DNA from: Lactonifactor sp. BIOML-A5
GTDB taxonomy: Bacteria > Bacillota > Clostridia > Lachnospirales > Lachnospiraceae
Reading direction: 5' to 3'
DNA: 64,000 bases
Assembly: GCF_009677585.1 (NCBI RefSeq)
Contig: NZ_WKYV01000025.1
Location: 1-64,000 of the forward strand
Position numbers and translations under genes: made by a program. Of the stretch, positions 26,400 to 37,464 are shown one piece after another (within the stretch, counting starts at the first letter, position 1; each line of letters starts with the position of its first letter). The notes below the pieces were generated by a model. That model did not search any database, was not told the origin of the DNA, and saw only the letters and a list, made by a program, of their open reading frames with translations.

Positions 26400-28265
26400 C
26401 TAATCTTCCCCTTCATGAAAAAATGCATACACCTGGCGTGCACTTCTTGCATTCATAGACGGCACCTTTTCCAGCTCCTCTAAGGATGCCTCCCTGATAG
26501 GTTCCAGCCCCTTGAAATACTTCATCAGCGCCTTTCTGCGGGCAGGCCCTACTCCCTCAATATCATCCAAGACAGAGTGAACCTGCCCCTTGCTTCTCAG
26601 CGACCGGTGATATTCAATGGCGAACCGATGGGCTTCATCCTGGATTCTGGTAATCAGTTTGAACCCTTCGCTGGACCGGTCAATTGGAATCTCTGCATTA
26701 TTGAAATACAGCCCCCTTGTCCTGTGTTTGTCATCTTTTACCATTCCGCATACCGGGATCTCCAGACCCAGGCGGTTCAGAACATCCAGGGCAATATTTA
26801 CCTGTCCTTTTCCCCCGTCCATCATAAGCAAATCCGGAAATTTAGTAAAGCTTCCGTATTCCCGTTCCAGATTTTTCTCCCTCTGTTCTTCCTGTTCATC
26901 CATCCCATGGGTAAACCGGCGGGTAAGTACCTCTTCCATACTGGCATAATCGTTGGCGCCCTTCACCCATTTGATTTTAAATTTCCTGTAATCACTGCGT
27001 TTTGGTTTTCCTTTTTCATAGACAATCATAGAGCCCACAGACTGAAATCCGCTGATATTAGAGATATCAAAAGCTTCTATCCGGTTTACATCCTGAAGTC
27101 CCAGCCATTGGGAGATCTCTTTGACTGCCCCTATGGTTCTTCCCTCTTCCCGCTTTATCTTTTCCCGATCCTGGCTTAAAACAAGCTGGGCATTCTGGGC
27201 CGCCAGCTCCACCAACTTTTCCTTTGTCCCCTTTTTGGGCACTTTCAGTCTTACCTTCTGGCCCCTCCGTTTGCCGAGCCATTCTTCTATGATTTCCTGA
27301 TCCTCTATCTCTTCCTGAAGCATAATTTCCTTCGGAATATATGGCGTACCTGCATAAAACTGTTTCAGAAAGCTGGAGACCACCAAAGCTCTGCCGTCAC
27401 CTTCTGCCACTTTAATATAAAAGTGATCTCTTCCGATTAGACGTCCGTCCCTGACAAAGAATACCTGGGCCACCGCGTCCTCTCCGTCCATAGCCACAGC
27501 GATTACATCCTTGTCGTCTCCATGCTGATCCGTAATCTTCTGACGCTCCTGAATCCTTCCTACGCTTTGGATCAGATCACGGTACTGGGCAGCGTCCTCA
27601 AAGTTCATCTCTTCTGCCGCCTGCTTCATCTTTTCTTCCAGCTCCCGGATTACCGGCTTACTGTTCCCTCCCAGAAAATCCAGAAGCTTCTCTACCTGTT
27701 TATGATATTCCTCCTTAGAAATATAGCCCTGGCAGGGGGCTTTGCACTGTTTAATATGGTAATACAGGCAGGGACGTTCCTTTCCGATATCCTTGGGGAG
27801 ATTCCGGTTGCAGGACCTCAGATGATAAAGCTTTCTGGAAAGCTCCACTGCATCCTTCACCGCACCTGCACTGGTATAGGGGCCATAATACCGGCATTTA
27901 TCCTTTTTCATCTGGTGAGAGAAAAGTACCCGGGGAAACTCTTCGTTCACGGTCACCTTGATAAAGGGATATCCCTTATCATCCTTAAGCATAGTGTTAT
28001 ATTTAGGCCGGTGCTCTTTGATGAGATTACACTCCAGGACCAGCGCCTCCAGCTCTGAATCTGTAATAATATACTCAAAACGCTCAATCTGCGTGACCAT
28101 ACGCTCAATTTTAGCGCCTTTGTTCCTGCTTGACTGAAAATACTGCCGCACCCGGTTTTTCAGACTGATGGCTTTTCCCACATATATAATTGCATCTTTC
28201 TTATCATGCATGATATAGACGCCGGGCTTTGCCGGCAGTTTTTTTAATTCCTCTTCCAAATCCAT
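26400..28265 (-). CDS. uvrC: Excinuclease ABC subunit C
   Basis: Makes both incisions in nucleotide excision repair. The 621-residue protein has an N-terminal GIY-YIG domain ([19 protein letters not shown]), a UVR motif near residue 205-240, the C-terminal RNase H-like nuclease with [10 protein letters not shown] and [11 protein letters not shown], and helix-hairpin-helix repeats at the end ([16 protein letters not shown]). Length is normal. First gene of uvrC-hprK-glcK. Confidence 0.95.
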   Translation of the reverse strand: MDLEEELKKLPAKPGVYIMHDKKDAIIYVGKAISLKNRVRQYFQSSRNKGAKIERMVTQIERFEYIITDSELEALVLECNLIKEHRPKYNTMLKDDKGYPFIKVTVNEEFPRVLFSHQMKKDKCRYYGPYTSAGAVKDAVELSRKLYHLRSCNRNLPKDIGKERPCLYYHIKQCKAPCQGYISKEEYHKQVEKLLDFLGGNSKPVIRELEEKMKQAAEEMNFEDAAQYRDLIQSVGRIQERQKITDQHGDDKDVIAVAMDGEDAVAQVFFVRDGRLIGRDHFYIKVAEGDGRALVVSSFLKQFYAGTPYIPKEIMLQEEIEDQEIIEEWLGKRRGQKVRLKVPKKGTKEKLVELAAQNAQLVLSQDREKIKREEGRTIGAVKEISQWLGLQDVNRIEAFDISNISGFQSVGSMIVYEKGKPKRSDYRKFKIKWVKGANDYASMEEVLTRRFTHGMDEQEEQREKNLEREYGSFTKFPDLLMMDGGKGQVNIALDVLNRLGLEIPVCGMVKDDKHRTRGLYFNNAEIPIDRSSEGFKLITRIQDEAHRFAIEYHRSLRSKGQVHSVLDDIEGVGPARRKALMKYFKGLEPIREASLEELEKVPSMNARSARQVYAFFHEGED

Positions 28266-28327
28266 ACTGCTCTCCTCTATCTGCCTGAAAGGCCTGCTTC
28301 CCGGAGGACACTGCCCGGGGAACCAGG

Positions 28328-29314
28328 TTATTCTCCTGCCGAAATATATTTATCTGTAAATGAAAATACGGTTCCGTAATATGCCTCCGGATCCTTGTCC
28401 TGAGACTGGGCATGCCCTGCACCCTCTACGATTAACAATTCTTTTTCCCCTCCAGCAGCCTGATACAGCTCTTCCGCCATTTCTGCAGGTATAAATGCAT
28501 CTTCGTTCCCGTGTATAAACAACACCGGCAGGCTGGTTTTTTTGACCTGCTCCAGAGCAGACGCTTCCTTTATGTTGTAGCCTCCCCGCATCTGCAGAAC
28601 CACATTGGCTGCATCCAGAAGGGGAAACGGCGGAAGGTGAAACCATTCCCTGAGCTGTTTCTTAAAGATGCTGTACACATCCGTGTATGCACAGTCAGAG
28701 ACCACTGCCTTTACATTGTCGGGCATCTTCTCCCCCGCCATCATCAGTGCACAGGAGGCCCCCATAGACTGTCCGTGAATCACTATCTCTGCCTGAGGAT
28801 CCTGACTCAATATGTAACGGATCCATATCATATTATCCGCCCTGTCCGTCCATCCCATACCGATAAAATCACCTTCGCTCTCTCCATGGCATCGCATATC
28901 CGGCGTGAGTACCTGATATCCTTTTAAGGCATATTCGCAGGCTATGGGATTCATCTCCTCTTTCCAGCCGGTGTACCCATGAAGCAGGAGCACCCACTTA
29001 TGGCTCTTCTCCTTTTGATAAAATACTCTGGCCTTCAGTTTATAGCCGTCCGCCGACTCTGCCTCTAGCTCTGCCTGGGGTGCAGCCGACAGCCACACCT
29101 CCGTTTTACCGGAAGCTTTGGAGCGGTTTTCCTGTATATCATCTGTGTGCACCAGTGCCGCTACACTCTCTTCCGTAATATCCTCAAACGCCTGGGTCTT
29201 TTCCATAGAAGCCGGCACCAGAGCCACATCCACAAGTATATACGCTGCCGCAAAAAGTAATACAAGGAGAACCGCAAATACTATTCCTATTCTCTTTATC
29301 CACTTTTTCTTCAT
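28328..29314 (-). CDS. Membrane-anchored alpha/beta hydrolase
   Basis: A 328-residue serine hydrolase of unknown substrate. An N-terminal TM anchor (about 8-30) suggests an extracytoplasmic domain. The nucleophile elbow reads [11 protein letters not shown] (GxSxG), with later Asp in [11 protein letters not shown] and His in EGAGHAQSQ completing a triad. [13 protein letters not shown] gives the oxyanion region. Resembles the YqkD/BAAT-like group common in Clostridia. The ribosome binding site is weak. Confidence 0.82.
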   Translation of the reverse strand: MKKKWIKRIGIVFAVLLVLLFAAAYILVDVALVPASMEKTQAFEDITEESVAALVHTDDIQENRSKASGKTEVWLSAAPQAELEAESADGYKLKARVFYQKEKSHKWVLLLHGYTGWKEEMNPIACEYALKGYQVLTPDMRCHGESEGDFIGMGWTDRADNMIWIRYILSQDPQAEIVIHGQSMGASCALMMAGEKMPDNVKAVVSDCAYTDVYSIFKKQLREWFHLPPFPLLDAANVVLQMRGGYNIKEASALEQVKKTSLPVLFIHGNEDAFIPAEMAEELYQAAGGEKELLIVEGAGHAQSQDKDPEAYYGTVFSFTDKYISAGE

Positions 29315-29402
29315 TTTGACTCTCTCTTAAGTCCTTTCTCCTCTGCCCGGTGCCTTACTTTTATCTCATCTTGACGCCTGGGCGGTACTGCTACCGACAT
29401 TT

Positions 29403-29430
29403 AGAGCCGGAACATATATGCTCCGGCTCT
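29403..29430 (-). terminator. Hairpin downstream of ftsH
   Basis: A perfect 9-bp stem AGAGCCGGA/TCCGGCTCT with a 10-nt loop just past the ftsH stop. The minus strand lacks a T run after it, so it may be a weak terminator or a stabilising 3' hairpin. Confidence 0.4.
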
Positions 29431-29439
29431 TATGATATT

Positions 29440-31542
29440 TTAGTCTTCTGTGATTGTCTCTTTTTCCTCTGAGTTCGGGATATCTTCCTGTCTGACCTCC
29501 TGCGCCTGGTCCAGAGAAGCCTCTGGCTGTTCTTCTTCTGCAGGCTCCAAGAGCTCTGGCAAGACAGGCTCCTTATTTGTCGTTATCTCCGAATCCGGTG
29601 TTTCTACGTTCTCTTTACTTTCTCTCTGGAGGATACGGTACTCCTTATTCTCTTCCCCTTCAGGTTCAGGAATACCCTTGACCTCCCGGAAAATCTTCAT
29701 GAACTCTTTCCCTGTTATGGTTTCTTTCTCAATCAGGAATTCCGCAATTTTATCCATTACCTCCCGGTTCTCCGCCAGCAGGCCTTTTGCCTCATCGTAA
29801 GACTTTTTAAGAAGCTCCATTACCTCATGGTCAATTTCCGTGGCAGTGGCATCTCCGCAGTTCAGAACCGCCCTTCCGTCCAGATATTGGCTCTGTACGT
29901 CTGCAAGTCCCATAAGTCCGAATCTTTCGGACATTCCATATTGGGTAATCATTGCCCTTGCCACCTTTGTGGCCTGCTCAATATCATTGGACGCCCCGGT
30001 AGTCACAGTATCAAAAACCAGTTCCTCCGCGGCACGGCCTGCCAGATATCCGACCAGCATAGCCTCCAGCTCTTTCTTGGTGTTCAGATACTTTTCCTCC
30101 TCCGGTACATGCATAACATACCCTAGAGCCCCCATGGTACGAGGCACAATGGTAATCTTCTGCACCGGTTCTGAATGCTTTTGCAGAGCGCTTACAAGCG
30201 CATGACCTACTTCGTGGTAAGAGACAATCTTTCGTTCCTCCTTGCTGAGGATTCTGTCCTTTTTCTCTTTTCCTACAAGCACCACTTCCACTGCTTCAAA
30301 TAAATCCTTCTGAGATACCGCACGCCTTCCCTTTTTAACTGCCAGAATAGCCGCCTCATTAATCATATTCGCCAGGTCGGAACCAACCGCCCCTGAGGTA
30401 GCCAGAGCAATAGCATCCAAATCTACGGTTTCATCCAATGCCACATTCTTTGCATGTACTTTCAGGATATCAACCCGTCCTTTCAAGTCCGGACGGTCTA
30501 CAATTACTCGTCGGTCAAAACGTCCCGGACGCAGAAGCGCAGGATCAAGTACCTCCGGACGATTGGTTGCAGCCAGTATCAAAAGCCCTTTGGACGTGTC
30601 AAAACCATCCATCTCAGCCAAAAGCTGGTTCAGGGTCTGCTCCCGCTCGTCATTTCCGCCTCCGTAACGGCTGTCACGGCTTTTACCGATGGCGTCCACC
30701 TCATCAATAAAAATGATGCAGGGAGCGTTCTTCTTTGCCTCCTCAAACAAGTCACGGACACGGGAAGCTCCCACTCCCACGAACATTTCCACAAAGTCAG
30801 AACCTGACAGTGAGAAAAACGGAACGTGTGCCTCCCCGGCTACTGCCTTTGCCAGCAGTGTCTTACCGGTACCCGGAGGTCCCACAAGAAGGGCGCCCTT
30901 GGGAAGCTTTGCCCCGATAGCCGTATATTTTCCCGGATTATGGAGAAAATCTACTACTTCCTGGAGAGATTCTTTCGCCTCGTCCTGCCCCGCCACATCC
31001 TTGAACGTAACGCCTGTCTCCTTCTGCACATATGCTTTTGCTTTACTCTTTCCTACGCCGCCCATCATGCCGCCGCCTTTGTTCATCCGGCGCATGAAGA
31101 AGTTAAGTACGAGCAATAATAATACAAAAGGAATGATAAAGCTCAGGATACTGTACAGTATGGTAGATGCCGGATCCGGGGGCTTCTTGGAAAACTCCGC
31201 ATCGCATTTTGCCAGACGTTCCGTAAGAGCTGTTTCATCTTCCATCAAAGTCGTGTAGTAGGTAACCTCAAGGTTAGGATTCGACTGCTTCTTGGGAATG
31301 ATGGTCAGAGTGTCTGATTTCAATTGTACTTTGCTGATCTCGTTTTTATCCACCATAGAAATAAACTCATTATATGAGATTTCTCTGGAGGTGAGATCCT
31401 TCTGCATGCTGCCGAAGAAACTCATACATGCCAAACTAATAAGAATACAAATCAGGAGCATCAGCAACGTCTGTCTATTCTTCGGTCCGCCTGGTCCGTT
31501 ATTCCTGTTATTTTTAGGATTCTGATTATTATTTTGGTCCAT
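29440..31542 (-). CDS. ftsH: ATP-dependent zinc metalloprotease FtsH
   Basis: Membrane AAA+ protease for quality control. The 700-residue protein has two TM helices (about 24-45 and 126-150) around an extracytoplasmic domain, Walker A GPPGTGKT (221-228), Walker [12 protein letters not shown], the SRH region and zinc motif HEVGH (443-447). The acidic tail of about 90 residues is longer than in many homologues. The ATG at 31542 has GGAGG upstream; a longer reading covers the promoter and is rejected. Confidence 0.95.
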   Translation of the reverse strand: MDQNNNQNPKNNRNNGPGGPKNRQTLLMLLICILISLACMSFFGSMQKDLTSREISYNEFISMVDKNEISKVQLKSDTLTIIPKKQSNPNLEVTYYTTLMEDETALTERLAKCDAEFSKKPPDPASTILYSILSFIIPFVLLLLVLNFFMRRMNKGGGMMGGVGKSKAKAYVQKETGVTFKDVAGQDEAKESLQEVVDFLHNPGKYTAIGAKLPKGALLVGPPGTGKTLLAKAVAGEAHVPFFSLSGSDFVEMFVGVGASRVRDLFEEAKKNAPCIIFIDEVDAIGKSRDSRYGGGNDEREQTLNQLLAEMDGFDTSKGLLILAATNRPEVLDPALLRPGRFDRRVIVDRPDLKGRVDILKVHAKNVALDETVDLDAIALATSGAVGSDLANMINEAAILAVKKGRRAVSQKDLFEAVEVVLVGKEKKDRILSKEERKIVSYHEVGHALVSALQKHSEPVQKITIVPRTMGALGYVMHVPEEEKYLNTKKELEAMLVGYLAGRAAEELVFDTVTTGASNDIEQATKVARAMITQYGMSERFGLMGLADVQSQYLDGRAVLNCGDATATEIDHEVMELLKKSYDEAKGLLAENREVMDKIAEFLIEKETITGKEFMKIFREVKGIPEPEGEENKEYRILQRESKENVETPDSEITTNKEPVLPELLEPAEEEQPEASLDQAQEVRQEDIPNSEEKETITED

Positions 31543-31570
31543 TTCCTTCCTCCTCATTCTTGTCTCTTCT

Positions 31571-31599
31571 ATTATAAGGACAGACCGGCTATAAATCAA
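31571..31599 (-). promoter_or_regulatory. ftsH promoter
   Basis: Minus-strand TTGATT (31594-31599), a 17-nt spacer and TATAAT (31571-31576), just upstream of the ftsH ribosome binding site. Confidence 0.75.
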
Positions 31600-31779
31600 T
31601 AACCAGATTGTGAAAAAGAAGACACTTTTCTTAAACTTTTCTAAAATCCAATGAAAATCGACATCTATTTTTTCCGTAATGGGTAGAAAAAACAATCTAA
31701 CCTGTAGTATACTAAAATCTGAGGCATTTATGCCTGCTACTTTTATAATATCTTAGGGAGACAGAGGTTAAAAAAGCAA

Positions 31780-33258
31780 ATGAAAATTGGATTTGATAAC
31801 CAAAAATACCTGGATATGCAGTCTGCACATATCCGTGAAAGAATTAATCAGTTTGACAACAAATTATATCTGGAATTCGGCGGAAAGCTTTTTGATGACT
31901 ATCATGCCGCCAGAGTCCTTCCCGGTTTTGCACCTGACAGCAAGCTCCGCCTGCTGATGCAGCTCTCAGACCAGGCGGAACTGGTGATTGTGATAAGCGC
32001 CGGGGATATTGAGAAAAATAAAATCAGGGGGGATTTAGGAATTACCTATGATTCCGATGTGCTGCGCCTGATGGATGCCTTCAAAGAAAAAGGCCTGTAT
32101 GTGGGCAGCGTTGTAATCACCCAGTATCAGGGGCAGAACAGCGCCAATCTCTTCAAGATGCGTCTGGAGAAGCTGGGTATTCGGGTATATATCCACTATT
32201 CTATTGAGGGCTATCCAAGTAATATACCGTTAATCGTAAGTGACGACGGGTACGGCAAAAATGAATATATCGAGACTACCCGTCCTCTGGTAGTCATCAC
32301 TGCCCCAGGTCCGGGAAGCGGTAAGATGGCGACCTGCCTGTCCCAGCTCTATCACGAGCACAAACGGGGCATCCATGCAGGATACGCCAAGTTTGAGACC
32401 TTTCCCATCTGGAACATTCCTCTGAAGCATCCTGTGAATATGGCCTATGAGGCTGCAACTGCGGATCTCAATGACGTCAATATGATTGATCCCTTCCATC
32501 TGGAAGCTTACAATAAAACAGCCGTTAATTATAACAGGGATGTAGAAATTTTTCCTGTACTCAACGCCATATTTGAAAAAATTTACGGTTCCAGTCCCTA
32601 CAAGTCCCCCACGGACATGGGCGTCAATATGGCCGGAAACTGCATTTCCGACGATGAGGTCTGCAGGGAAGCCTCCTGCCAGGAAATTATCCGGCGCTAT
32701 TATCAGGCTTTGAACGGTCTGGCTGACGGCACCCGTCTGGAAGAAGAAGCCTTTAAAATCGAGCTTCTTATGAAACAGGCCCATATTACCACGGATGACA
32801 GAAAAGTGGTGGCTGTGGCCGTGGAACACGCAAAGGAAACTGGTGCACCTGCTGCCGCCCTGGAGCTGGCCGACGGACGCATCATCACTGGTAAGACTTC
32901 TAATCTTCTGGGGGCTTCCGCTGCTCTTCTGCTGAATGTGCTAAAAGAACTGGCCGGCATTGATCATAAGGTTCACGTGATTTCCCCTGCTGCCATAGAA
33001 CCCATTCAAAAGCTTAAGACAAAATATCTGGGAAGCCGGAACCCCCGCCTTCATACCGACGAAGTCCTTATCGCCCTGTCCATCAGTGCGGCGACTGATT
33101 CCAATGCAGAGCTGGCATTAGAGCAGCTTCCAAAGTTAAAGGACTGCCAGGCCCATACTTCCGTTATGTTGTCGGATGTAGATTTAAAAGAATTTAAAAA
33201 GCTGTCTGTGCAGCTGACTTCAGAGGCAAAATACGAGAACAAACGGATCTACCACTAA
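31780..33258 (+). CDS. DUF1846 family protein
   Basis: A 492-residue soluble protein of the DUF1846 family, widespread in Firmicutes and with no settled function that I can state. A glycine-rich P-loop-like segment, TAPGPGSGKMATCLSQLYHE (about 168-187), suggests nucleotide binding. No membrane segment. Divergent from ftsH, single gene. The ATG lacks a clear GGAGG; AGG stands about 10 nt upstream. Confidence 0.85.
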   Translation: MKIGFDNQKYLDMQSAHIRERINQFDNKLYLEFGGKLFDDYHAARVLPGFAPDSKLRLLMQLSDQAELVIVISAGDIEKNKIRGDLGITYDSDVLRLMDAFKEKGLYVGSVVITQYQGQNSANLFKMRLEKLGIRVYIHYSIEGYPSNIPLIVSDDGYGKNEYIETTRPLVVITAPGPGSGKMATCLSQLYHEHKRGIHAGYAKFETFPIWNIPLKHPVNMAYEAATADLNDVNMIDPFHLEAYNKTAVNYNRDVEIFPVLNAIFEKIYGSSPYKSPTDMGVNMAGNCISDDEVCREASCQEIIRRYYQALNGLADGTRLEEEAFKIELLMKQAHITTDDRKVVAVAVEHAKETGAPAAALELADGRIITGKTSNLLGASAALLLNVLKELAGIDHKVHVISPAAIEPIQKLKTKYLGSRNPRLHTDEVLIALSISAATDSNAELALEQLPKLKDCQAHTSVMLSDVDLKEFKKLSVQLTSEAKYENKRIYH

Positions 33259-33320
33259 AACTACCAGAAAGCAGCAGCGTTTTGGTAATTGTCTGACTTT
33301 AATTTTTTTACCAAAAGCAC

Positions 33321-33350
33321 TTGTTTTTTCCTGCACATGTGTTGTATAAT
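33321..33350 (+). promoter_or_regulatory. pyrG promoter
   Basis: TTGTTT (33321-33326), an 18-nt spacer and TATAAT (33345-33350). Start near 33357 gives a 5' leader of about 158 nt. Confidence 0.55.
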
Positions 33351-33393
33351 TTTTTCCGTTATTTTAAAATTTAAAAGCATTCACTAGGACAAT

Positions 33394-33469
33394 GGAGTCC
33401 CGGCAATTTGCTGAAACAGCCGTTCATCTGCGAGGGCAGCATGACAGGCTTTTCAGCTGCCGGGACTTC
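33394..33469 (+). promoter_or_regulatory. Long hairpin in the pyrG leader
   Basis: AGTCCCGGCA (33396-33405) pairs perfectly with TGCCGGGACT (33458-33467). Inside, GCTGAAA and AGCC pair with GGCT and TTTCAGC, leaving a loop of about 24 nt. No T run follows, so it is not a simple terminator. A second small hairpin, GCCCC/GGGGC, precedes the ribosome binding site. No known class was recognised. Confidence 0.6.
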
Positions 33470-33515
33470 TCTGATTGAAAGCCCCAAAGGGGCCGTCTTC
33501 CAAAGGAGGGAAATC

Positions 33516-35129
33516 ATGCCAGTAAAGTACGTATTTGTAACCGGCGGGGTAGTATCCGGTCTGGGAAAAGGAATCACTGCAGCATCTCTGGGACGTCTGC
33601 TGAAAGCCCGGGGCTACAAAGTCACCATGCAGAAATTTGATCCTTACATTAATATGGATCCGGGAACTATGAATCCCATGCAGCACGGGGAGGTTTTTGT
33701 CACCGATGACGGTGCGGAGACTGATTTGGATCTGGGCCACTACGAACGTTTTATTGACGAGAGTCTGGATAAAAATTCCAACGTGACAACAGGTAAGATC
33801 TATTGGTCCGTCCTGCAGAAAGAACGCCGGGGGGATTTCGGGGGCGGCACGGTCCAGGTAATTCCCCACATTACCAATGAAATCAAAAGCAGGTTTTACC
33901 GCAATTATACCTCTGAAGAGACCAGAATTGCTATCATTGAAGTGGGCGGCACGGTGGGGGACATTGAAAGCCAGCCTTTTCTGGAGGCAATCCGGCAGTT
34001 TCAGCACGATGTGGGGCGGGAGAATGCCATCCTAATCCACGTCACTCTGATTCCGTATCTGAAGGCTTCCGGCGAGATGAAAACGAAACCCACGCAGGCC
34101 AGTGTTAAAGAGCTTCAGGGTATGGGAATCCGCCCTGACATTATCGTCTGCCGCTCCGAACGTCCGCTGGACCAGGGAATTAAAGATAAAATTGCCCTGT
34201 TCTGCAACGTTCCAAGCAGTCATGTCCTGCAAAATCTGGATGTAGAATACCTATACGAAGCTCCCCTTGCCATGGAAAGAGAAAATCTGGCGCAGGTGGC
34301 CTGCGAGTGCCTCAATCTGGAGTGTCCCCAGCCGGATCTCGCTGACTGGAAAGGAATGGTTGAGGCTCTGCGCCATCCCACCAAGGAAGTCACCATCGCC
34401 CTGGTGGGAAAATACATCCAGCTCCACGATGCCTACCTCAGTGTGGTAGAAGCCCTCAAGCATGGAGGAATCGCCAGTCACGCCACCATAAATCTGAAAT
34501 GGGTGGATTCCGAGGAAATTACGCCCGAAAATGCAGAAGCCTTTCTATCCGAAGCGGACGGAATCCTGGTTCCCGGGGGCTTTGGAGACCGGGGTGTTGA
34601 GGGCAAAATCACGGCAATCCGCTATGCCAGAGAACACAAGGTACCGTTTCTGGGCCTCTGCCTGGGCATGCAGCTGTCCATCGTGGAATATGCCCGCAAT
34701 GTGGCGGGCTATTCAGACGCACACAGCATAGAACTGGATCCCAATACAGTACATCCTGTCATAGACTTAATGCCGGATCAGAATGGGATTGAGGACATCG
34801 GCGGTACACTCCGTCTGGGGGCTTATCCCTGTGTCCTGGACAAATCCTCAAAAGCCTTTGAGCTTTACGGGGAAGAAACCATATATGAACGCCACCGCCA
34901 CCGCTATGAGGTGAATAACGATTACCGGAGCGAATTGACCAAATACGGGATGACCCTCTCCGGTATCTCCCCGGACGGCAGAATTGTCGAGATGATAGAG
35001 CTGAAAGATCACCCCTTCTTTCTCGGGACCCAGGCTCATCCGGAACTGAAATCCCGGCCCAACAGGCCCCATCCCTTATTCCGCGGGTTTGTTGAGGCGT
35101 CTGTGGACAGAAAGGAGCAGAAACCGTAA
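33516..35129 (+). CDS. pyrG: CTP synthase
   Basis: Makes CTP from UTP with glutamine. The 537-residue protein has the N-terminal synthase domain ([41 protein letters not shown]) and a class I glutamine amidotransferase domain with the nucleophile in [10 protein letters not shown] and the HRHRYEV and HPELKSRP segments. The ATG at 33516 has AAAGGAGGG upstream; an in-frame upstream extension lies in the leader hairpin and has no homology support. Confidence 0.96.
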   Translation: MPVKYVFVTGGVVSGLGKGITAASLGRLLKARGYKVTMQKFDPYINMDPGTMNPMQHGEVFVTDDGAETDLDLGHYERFIDESLDKNSNVTTGKIYWSVLQKERRGDFGGGTVQVIPHITNEIKSRFYRNYTSEETRIAIIEVGGTVGDIESQPFLEAIRQFQHDVGRENAILIHVTLIPYLKASGEMKTKPTQASVKELQGMGIRPDIIVCRSERPLDQGIKDKIALFCNVPSSHVLQNLDVEYLYEAPLAMERENLAQVACECLNLECPQPDLADWKGMVEALRHPTKEVTIALVGKYIQLHDAYLSVVEALKHGGIASHATINLKWVDSEEITPENAEAFLSEADGILVPGGFGDRGVEGKITAIRYAREHKVPFLGLCLGMQLSIVEYARNVAGYSDAHSIELDPNTVHPVIDLMPDQNGIEDIGGTLRLGAYPCVLDKSSKAFELYGEETIYERHRHRYEVNNDYRSELTKYGMTLSGISPDGRIVEMIELKDHPFFLGTQAHPELKSRPNRPHPLFRGFVEASVDRKEQKP

Positions 35130-35150
35130 TATTCTTTGCCGGATATGCAA

Positions 35151-35193
35151 AAGACGCCGGGGAACAGAAGTTTACCTTCTGCCCAGGCGTCTT
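35151..35193. terminator. Terminator between pyrG and galE
   Basis: AAGACGCC/GGCGTCTT with an inner CAGAAG/CTTCTG stem, followed on the plus strand by a T-rich run and flanked by TTTTGC on the minus strand. It separates converging pyrG and galE. Confidence 0.8.
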
Positions 35194-35204
35194 ATAGTTT
35201 CTTT

Positions 35205-36218
35205 TTATCTGTATCCGTCAGGATTCATTGACTGCCATTTCCAGGAATCCCGGCACATTTCTTCGATTCCTCTCTTGGCCTCCCAGCCCAGTTCTTCTTT
35301 GGCTTTTGCGGCGTCTGCATAGCAGGTAGGAATATCGCCGGCACGCCTTGGCTTAATCTGATACGGTATTTTCTTACCGCAGGCTTTTTCATAAGCCTTC
35401 ACCACATCCAGTACGCTGTACCCGATTCCGGTTCCCAGATTGTATATCATGACTCCTTTAGCAGTTTCCAGCTTCTGGATTGCCTTTACATGGCCTGCTG
35501 CCAGATCAACCACATGAATATAGTCTCTTACCCCTGTTCCGTCCGGTGTGGGATAGTCATCTCCGAAGACACCCAGACATTCCAGTTTGCCCACAGCCAC
35601 CTGAGCAATGTAAGGTACCAGGTTGTTGGGAATTCCCTTGGGATCTTCACCGATAAGGCCGCTTTCATGGGCCCCGATCGGATTAAAATACCGGAGCAGA
35701 ATTACATTCCATTCCGGATCGCCTACATGCAGGTCCGTGAGAATTTGTTCCAGCATTCCTTTGGTCTGCCCGTATGGATTGGTGATCTTACCCTTGGGGC
35801 ACTCTTCTGTTATGGGAACAAATGCAGGATCGCCGTATACAGTAGCGGAGGAGCTGAAGACAATATTCTTACAGCCGTGGTTTCTCATTACATCGCACAG
35901 CAGCAGGGTTCCAGTAATATTATTGTGATAATATTCCAGAGGCTTGGACACGGATTCTCCCACCGCTTTTAGTCCTGCAAAATGGATGACAGAATCAATT
36001 GATTCACTGTCAAAAACTGCTTCAATATCCGGGCGGTTCAGCAAATCGCCTTCATAAAATTTAACTTTTTTTCCTGTGATTTGCTCCACTCTGTCAAGAG
36101 CTTTTGCACTGGAATTATAAAGATTATCCATCACAACTACTTCGTACCCCTGATTCAACAGCTCTACGCAAGTATGACTTCCGATATAGCCTGCACCGCC
36201 GGTTACTAATATTGCCAT
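35205..36218 (-). CDS. galE: UDP-glucose 4-epimerase
   Basis: Interconverts UDP-galactose and UDP-glucose, and in many bacteria the UDP-HexNAc pair. The 337-residue SDR protein has the NAD motif [11 protein letters not shown] (4-14), active-site YGQTK (YxxxK) and SSSATVYG. The ATG at 36218 has GGAGG 8 nt upstream. It lies downstream of a NahK-like kinase and a nucleotidyltransferase, but also has its own promoter. Confidence 0.93.
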   Translation of the reverse strand: MAILVTGGAGYIGSHTCVELLNQGYEVVVMDNLYNSSAKALDRVEQITGKKVKFYEGDLLNRPDIEAVFDSESIDSVIHFAGLKAVGESVSKPLEYYHNNITGTLLLCDVMRNHGCKNIVFSSSATVYGDPAFVPITEECPKGKITNPYGQTKGMLEQILTDLHVGDPEWNVILLRYFNPIGAHESGLIGEDPKGIPNNLVPYIAQVAVGKLECLGVFGDDYPTPDGTGVRDYIHVVDLAAGHVKAIQKLETAKGVMIYNLGTGIGYSVLDVVKAYEKACGKKIPYQIKPRRAGDIPTCYADAAKAKEELGWEAKRGIEEMCRDSWKWQSMNPDGYR

Positions 36219-36272
36219 AATAAACTCCTCCTTCATCTGCAGTTTTATAGATTGTCTCTTAATTTCTTACTC

Positions 36273-36301
36273 ATTCTATCACGGATAGGTAAGAATAACA
36301 A
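36273..36301 (-). promoter_or_regulatory. galE promoter
   Basis: Minus-strand TTGTTA (36296-36301), a 17-nt spacer and TAGAAT (36273-36278), in the 125-bp gap before galE. Confidence 0.55.
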
Positions 36302-36343
36302 CTGAATCCGAATATTTATTTTATTAAATTTGTTTTAAAACAT

Positions 36344-37462
36344 TTATACTGTTTTTATTTTTGCATAGTTTGCTATAATCTCGTACATCTGCTGCTTTTT
36401 CTGTTCCATATCTGCCACCAGTTTAAACTGCGTCCTGCAGCGGTCCAGATTTTGTCCCTCTCTGTGCGTCTTAAAGTACGTATCCCCGGACAGATAATCT
36501 GTCAGAAACCGGATGCCGCATTCATAAGTCATGGTAATAGCACCATCCGGCAGCATGCATATCTCCTCCTGAGTGAGACTCCCTCCGCACCCTTCCAGGA
36601 ACCCTTTGGTGTAAGCCTCAAAAAGCTCCAGACTGCACCAAATTTTCGAGAGATCCCGCTCGTCCTCTGCACCAGTGCTGGCACCAAAACGGATAGAATC
36701 CCCAAAATCATTCACTGCCAGTCCCGGCATAACAGTATCCAGATCAATCACACAGATTCCTTTTCCTGTAGCGTTGTCCATCATAATGTTATTCAGTTTT
36801 GTATCGTTATGGGTAACACGCAGGGGGAGCTCCCTGCTTTTCTGCATTCTGCACAGCGTGTGAGCAAGGCTTTCCCTGGACAGTGCAAATGCAATCTCAT
36901 CTTTCACTTTATCTGCTCTTTTGCACACATCTTCCCGGATTGCCTTCTGAAGTGTTAAAAAACGCTCCTCTGTATTATGGAAATCTTTGATTGTCTCATG
37001 CAGGGTCTTGGCAGGATAATCCGCAAGAAGCCTCTGAAAATGGCCGAACGCCAGGGCACTCTCATAAAAGTCTTCCGGCTTCTCCACCTGGTTATAGCAG
37101 ACCGCATCTTCGATAAAAAGATACGCCCGCCAGTAATCTCCTGCGGAATCTCTGTAATAACAGTTTCCGTCTGCTGCCGGTACAAGGTTCAGTGTCTCTC
37201 TCTCGGGATCCCCCCCATTGGCAATAATCTTCCCCCGCAGCCAGGTTGTCACTCCAACAATATTCTCCATCAGCTCTACCGGCCTCAGAAAAATATCTTT
37301 ATTCATCCTCTGCAGGATAAACCTTCTGGGTTTCCCTGTCTCCCCCTCAAAGGTAAGGCGGAACGTATCATTGATGTGCCCGCTGCCATAGGGTATCTCC
37401 TCTTTCAGATGTTCCGGAAAGCGGAAATGTTGTATTACCTCTTGCATAATCTCCTGATCCAC
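36344..37462 (-). CDS. NahK-like N-acetylhexosamine 1-kinase family phosphotransferase, GTG start
   Basis: A 372-residue APH-fold sugar kinase. The catalytic loop THNDTKLNNIMMD and metal motif VIDLDTVMPG match the family of bifidobacterial NahK, which phosphorylates GlcNAc/GalNAc at C1. YGSGHINDTF forms the N-terminal nucleotide loop. With the adjacent NDP-sugar pyrophosphorylase and GalE it forms a salvage set like lnpB-lnpC-lnpD. GTG at 37462 has GGAGG 7 nt upstream and begins 2 nt after the upstream stop; an ATG five codons later is the alternative. Substrate is inferred. Confidence 0.75.
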   Translation of the reverse strand: MDQEIMQEVIQHFRFPEHLKEEIPYGSGHINDTFRLTFEGETGKPRRFILQRMNKDIFLRPVELMENIVGVTTWLRGKIIANGGDPERETLNLVPAADGNCYYRDSAGDYWRAYLFIEDAVCYNQVEKPEDFYESALAFGHFQRLLADYPAKTLHETIKDFHNTEERFLTLQKAIREDVCKRADKVKDEIAFALSRESLAHTLCRMQKSRELPLRVTHNDTKLNNIMMDNATGKGICVIDLDTVMPGLAVNDFGDSIRFGASTGAEDERDLSKIWCSLELFEAYTKGFLEGCGGSLTQEEICMLPDGAITMTYECGIRFLTDYLSGDTYFKTHREGQNLDRCRTQFKLVADMEQKKQQMYEIIANYAKIKTV

Positions 37463-37464
37463 GT

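Noticed and set aside
33408..33515. N-terminal extension of CTP synthase
   Set aside because: It lies inside the leader hairpin; the ATG at 33516 has an ideal ribosome binding site and the normal family N terminus.
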